From: an uncultured bacterium
GTDB lineage: Bacteria; Patescibacteriota; Patescibacteriia; Patescibacteriales; UBA12465
Assembly (NCBI GenBank): GCA_903904095.1
Contig: CAIVBF010000081.1
Location: 1 to 24,480 of the forward strand
Direction: 5' to 3'
Length of the DNA: 24,480 bases
Shown: positions 22,003 through 24,480 of the stretch, in pieces
How positions within the stretch are numbered: the stretch's first letter is position 1
How the letters are laid out: each line of letters opens with the position of its first letter
Made by a program: the position numbers and the translations under genes
Notes under the pieces: generated by a model
The model's input: the letters and a program-made list of their open reading frames with translations, nothing else
What the model was told of the DNA's origin: nothing
Databases searched by the model: none

Positions 22003-23112
22003 ATGGCTGAAAATAAAAACATTAAAATAATGCTAAGCGGAGGAGGAACTGGCGGCTCGGTCACTTCGCCACTAGCTATTGCCGAATGTGCTAAAATAGA
22101 GGGTAAGAAATGGAATTTCGTTTTTGTTGGAACTTATACCGGCCCAGAAAGAGAAATGGTTAAAGATAGTTCGGATGATATTAAATTTCGTGCAATGTTG
22201 AGCGGTAAATTTAGACGATATTTATCCATTAAAAACGTAATTGATTTCTTTAAAATTATTGCCGCTTTTTTCCAGTCATTTTTTATTTTGCACGAAGAAA
22301 AGCCCGATTTAATTTTAAGCGCCGGCAGTTTCGCCAGCGTGCCTTTAATTTGGGCCGCCGGTATACTAAGAATTCCAGTTATTATTCATCAGCAAGATGT
22401 TAGAGCGGGGCTAGCTAATAAATTAATGCTTCCGGCCTCTGATATTGTTACCGTTACTTTTGCTAAATCCTTAGCTGATTATGGACCGAAGGCAATTTGG
22501 ATCGGTAATCCGACCAAATTTTTAGCGGTTGAAGAATATAAGGGCAGGATCGCTTCTATCTGGAATAAATATGGTTTAAAGACTGATAAGAAATTAGTTT
22601 TTGTGACCGGTGGTCGCATGGGAGCCAAAGCCCTTAATGAATTAATGGCCAAGGCCCATACTTATCTAGATGATTGCCAGGTTGTTCATTTAACCGGACA
22701 GAATAAAGCTAATATCGCTACACCAGAAAATTCCAATTATTGTGTTTTAGAATCCTTATCGCATGATGATTTTTTAGTTCTAATGATTTCCGCTGATTTA
22801 GTTGTTTCTCGCGCCGGTCTCGGTTCCTTAACCGAACTATCCGAACTTAATAAGGCGGCGATTATTATTCCTTTACCGGATTCGCATCAGAAAAATAATG
22901 CCGAAATTTTTGCTCGCCTAAATGCCGCTCAAGTTTTAGACCAAAAGAAATTAACGCCGGAAAGATTAGCTTTAGATATTAATTCCTTATTAGCTAATAG
23001 CGAAAGGTTGAAAGAATTAAGTTCTAATATTGGGCAGGTTATAAGAAAAGGAGCAGCGCTTAAAGCGCTTGATTTAATTGAAGAATTATTGGACGCTAAG
23101 CGTAAAAAATAA
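22003..23112 (+). CDS. murG: UDP-GlcNAc transferase MurG, with Ser in place of the glycine-loop His
   Basis: 369 residues, GT28/GT-B fold, standard length. The first glycine loop is GGGTGGSV (13-20), followed by SPLAIAE. The near-invariant His after GGTGG is S19 here. LSAGSFASVP, IIHQQDVRAGLANK (E. coli type has HEQN), VFVTGGRMGAKALNE (second Gly-rich loop), RAGLGSLTELSE (donor-site Glu kept) and PLPDSHQKNNAE are all in the family order. It adds GlcNAc to lipid I to form lipid II on the cytoplasmic membrane face. It lies 19 nt after ftsW and 7 nt before murC. The identity is secure from context and motifs. The altered loop suggests a changed general base or membrane-lipid contact, or a lineage-wide variant. 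Confidence 0.94.
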   Translation: MAENKNIKIMLSGGGTGGSVTSPLAIAECAKIEGKKWNFVFVGTYTGPEREMVKDSSDDIKFRAMLSGKFRRYLSIKNVIDFFKIIAAFFQSFFILHEEKPDLILSAGSFASVPLIWAAGILRIPVIIHQQDVRAGLANKLMLPASDIVTVTFAKSLADYGPKAIWIGNPTKFLAVEEYKGRIASIWNKYGLKTDKKLVFVTGGRMGAKALNELMAKAHTYLDDCQVVHLTGQNKANIATPENSNYCVLESLSHDDFLVLMISADLVVSRAGLGSLTELSELNKAAIIIPLPDSHQKNNAEIFARLNAAQVLDQKKLTPERLALDINSLLANSERLKELSSNIGQVIRKGAALKALDLIEELLDAKRKK

Positions 23113-23119
23113 AAAGATT

Positions 23120-24480
23120 ATGAGACTGAAAGATAAAAAACTTTATTTTATTGGTATTAAGGGGGTTGGCATGACTATGCTTGCTCAGTTTTTAGCTAAT
23201 CAAAATAATCAGATCAGCGGCTCCGATATTAGCGATATTTTCTTAACTGATAAAGTTTTGTCTGATGAAAATATTAAAGTTCTTTCGCCATTTAATGAAA
23301 AGAATATTCCGTCTGACGCCGATGTAATAATTTATTCTAGTGCCTTTAATGAAAATAACAATTGTGAACTAGCTTATTTAGCGAATTTACCGAAGAAAGA
23401 AAAAAGTAAAATAAAAATTTTGTCTTATGCCGAAGCGCTTGGCGAGACCTTTAATAATTATTATGGCCTGGCCGTTTGTGGCAGTCACGGAAAAACAACA
23501 ACCTCTGCCTGGCTCGGTTATGTTTTATGGTTAGCCGGTAAAAAACCGAATGTTCTAGTTGGTTCACGCGTCCCGCAATTCAAGGGGAGTAGTCTAGTTG
23601 GTGATTCCCGTTATTTTTTAGCAGAAGTTGATGAATATCAGAATAAATTGCAATATTTTAAGCCGCACGGCATAATTTTAAATAATATTGACTATGATCA
23701 CCCCGATTTTTTTAAGGACCCGCGTGCTTATCGCAAAGTATTCATTGATTTTATCAAGAAAGTCCCTTTAAAAGGCTTCCTTGTTATTAACAATCGCGAC
23801 AGTGAAATTCAGAAGATTAAAAAATATTGCCCTGGCAAAATTATTAGTTATGATTTTGTTAGTACCGGACATACGCCAATTCACAGCGATTATTTAGCTT
23901 ATTATTTAAAAAATGACGGTGACTATCAGAGTTTTAGAGTGATTCATCATGATGACGATCTTGGTGAATTTAAAATACAGCTATGGGGAGAGCATAATGT
24001 TTTAAATGCCTTGGCGGTTATTGCCTCCGCTCGGGAATTAAATGTATCGGTTAATAAGATTCAGAAATATTTAGCTGAATTTAAAGGGACGGAAAGAAGA
24101 ATGCAGGCCCTTGGTAAATTTAAAGGCGCTTTAATTTTTGATGATTACGCCCATCACCCAACTGAGATTAAAGCAACTCTAGCTAGTTTGCGCGTTCATT
24201 ATCCGACTAAAAAGATAATCACCGTTTTTCATCCCCATACTTTCACACGTACTAAAGCTTTATTTGATGATTTTGTTTCTAGCTTTGAAAATACCGATGA
24301 ATTATTTATTTTAGATATTTACGGCTCAGCTCGCGAGCAGCATGGTGGAGTATCTAGCCAGGAATTAGTAAAAGCGATTAAAGAATTTAATAAAGAGGAG
24401 AATATAAAACAGAAGGTAACTAATATTGCAACTATCCCGGAAGCAGCGGCTTATTTTAAGAATAATTTAGGAGTTGATGA
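23120..24480 (+). CDS. murC: UDP-N-acetylmuramate--L-alanine ligase MurC (3' cut by window edge)
   Basis: The frame is open from the ATG at 23120 to the edge: 453 codons plus 2 nt, so it lacks only a short C-terminal piece (MurC is usually 450-480 residues). It begins with the Rossmann loop FIGIKGVGMTMLA (10-22) and has the ATP P-loop GSHGKTTT (121-128, K125), AEVDEYQ (168-174) and NNIDYDHPD (188-196). GEHNVLNALAVIA, DDYAHHPTEIKATL and FHPHTFTRTKAL follow in the order expected for Mur ligases. It adds L-alanine to UDP-MurNAc with ATP in the cytoplasm. DEY and the NN-I-x-x-DH form resemble Mpl, the tripeptide-recycling ligase. The H-P-H-x-[FY]-TRT motif and the place after murG favour MurC. 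It begins 7 nt after murG. Confidence 0.92.
   Translation, partial: MRLKDKKLYFIGIKGVGMTMLAQFLANQNNQISGSDISDIFLTDKVLSDENIKVLSPFNEKNIPSDADVIIYSSAFNENNNCELAYLANLPKKEKSKIKILSYAEALGETFNNYYGLAVCGSHGKTTTSAWLGYVLWLAGKKPNVLVGSRVPQFKGSSLVGDSRYFLAEVDEYQNKLQYFKPHGIILNNIDYDHPDFFKDPRAYRKVFIDFIKKVPLKGFLVINNRDSEIQKIKKYCPGKIISYDFVSTGHTPIHSDYLAYYLKNDGDYQSFRVIHHDDDLGEFKIQLWGEHNVLNALAVIASARELNVSVNKIQKYLAEFKGTERRMQALGKFKGALIFDDYAHHPTEIKATLASLRVHYPTKKIITVFHPHTFTRTKALFDDFVSSFENTDELFILDIYGSAREQHGGVSSQELVKAIKEFNKEENIKQKVTNIATIPEAAAYFKNNLGVD

Noticed and set aside
1..24480. Alternative genetic code (UGA as Gly or Trp), suggested by the lack of TGA stops
   Set aside because: All genes read end to end at family length in the standard code, with no in-frame TGA needed, so reassignment has no positive support.

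Overview
This AT-rich window (I estimate under 40% G+C by eye) looks like chromosome from a Patescibacteria/CPR bacterium, probably of the Parcubacteria/Falkowbacteria kind. The clues are compact co-directional genes, an archaeal/eukaryotic-type short prolyl-tRNA synthetase, a MurG with the GGTGG-Ser-V nucleotide loop, a degenerate type IV pilus-type ATPase, a secreted subtilase with propeller-like repeats, and almost no Shine-Dalgarno sequences. The lineage is inferred from gene features; no rRNA is present to confirm it. All 24 visible stop codons are TAA (18) or TAG (6), and none is TGA.

Layout. Positions 1-5932 (+) hold a cut-off gene end, a U32 tRNA-hydroxylation protein, ruvA, proS and mreB-mreC-mreD. 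Positions 5980-9432 (+) hold a PfkB sugar kinase, an RmlC-like cupin, a 119-nt nested palindromic element, a HIT hydrolase, dTDP-glucose 4,6-dehydratase and an orphan receiver-domain protein. Positions 9478-14947 (+) hold a second mreB behind its own promoter, a GT4 glycosyltransferase, a secreted S8 protease and a UDP-glucuronate-decarboxylase-like SDR. A strong bidirectional terminator follows at 14986-15012. Positions 19232-14996 (-) form a tight five-gene operon: GspE/PilB-like degenerate ATPase, GT2 polyprenyl-phosphate-type glycosyltransferase, DUF2304 membrane protein and two GT4 glycosyltransferases. A short divergent promoter region then separates it from 19315-24480 (+), which carries a small membrane protein followed by mraY, ftsW, murG and murC (cut by the window edge).

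Together the genes describe a cell-envelope region. Two MreB paralogues with MreC/MreD organise wall growth, and MraY-FtsW-MurG-MurC make and polymerise lipid II. Two sugar-nucleotide enzymes and four glycosyltransferases build a surface glycan, and the subtilase is exported. Genes that usually accompany these (murD/E/F, ftsI, rodA/pbp2, rmlA, rmlD) are not in the window. I see no tRNA, rRNA, CRISPR or insertion sequence, and no gene-free stretch over 300 bases.

The points most worth a second look are the degenerate secretion-type ATPase heading a glycosylation operon, the 119-nt palindromic element, the second MreB with an operator-like inverted repeat in its promoter, the His-to-Ser change in MurG, and the recurrent extended -10 promoter (TGTTATWAT) placed almost on the start codon.
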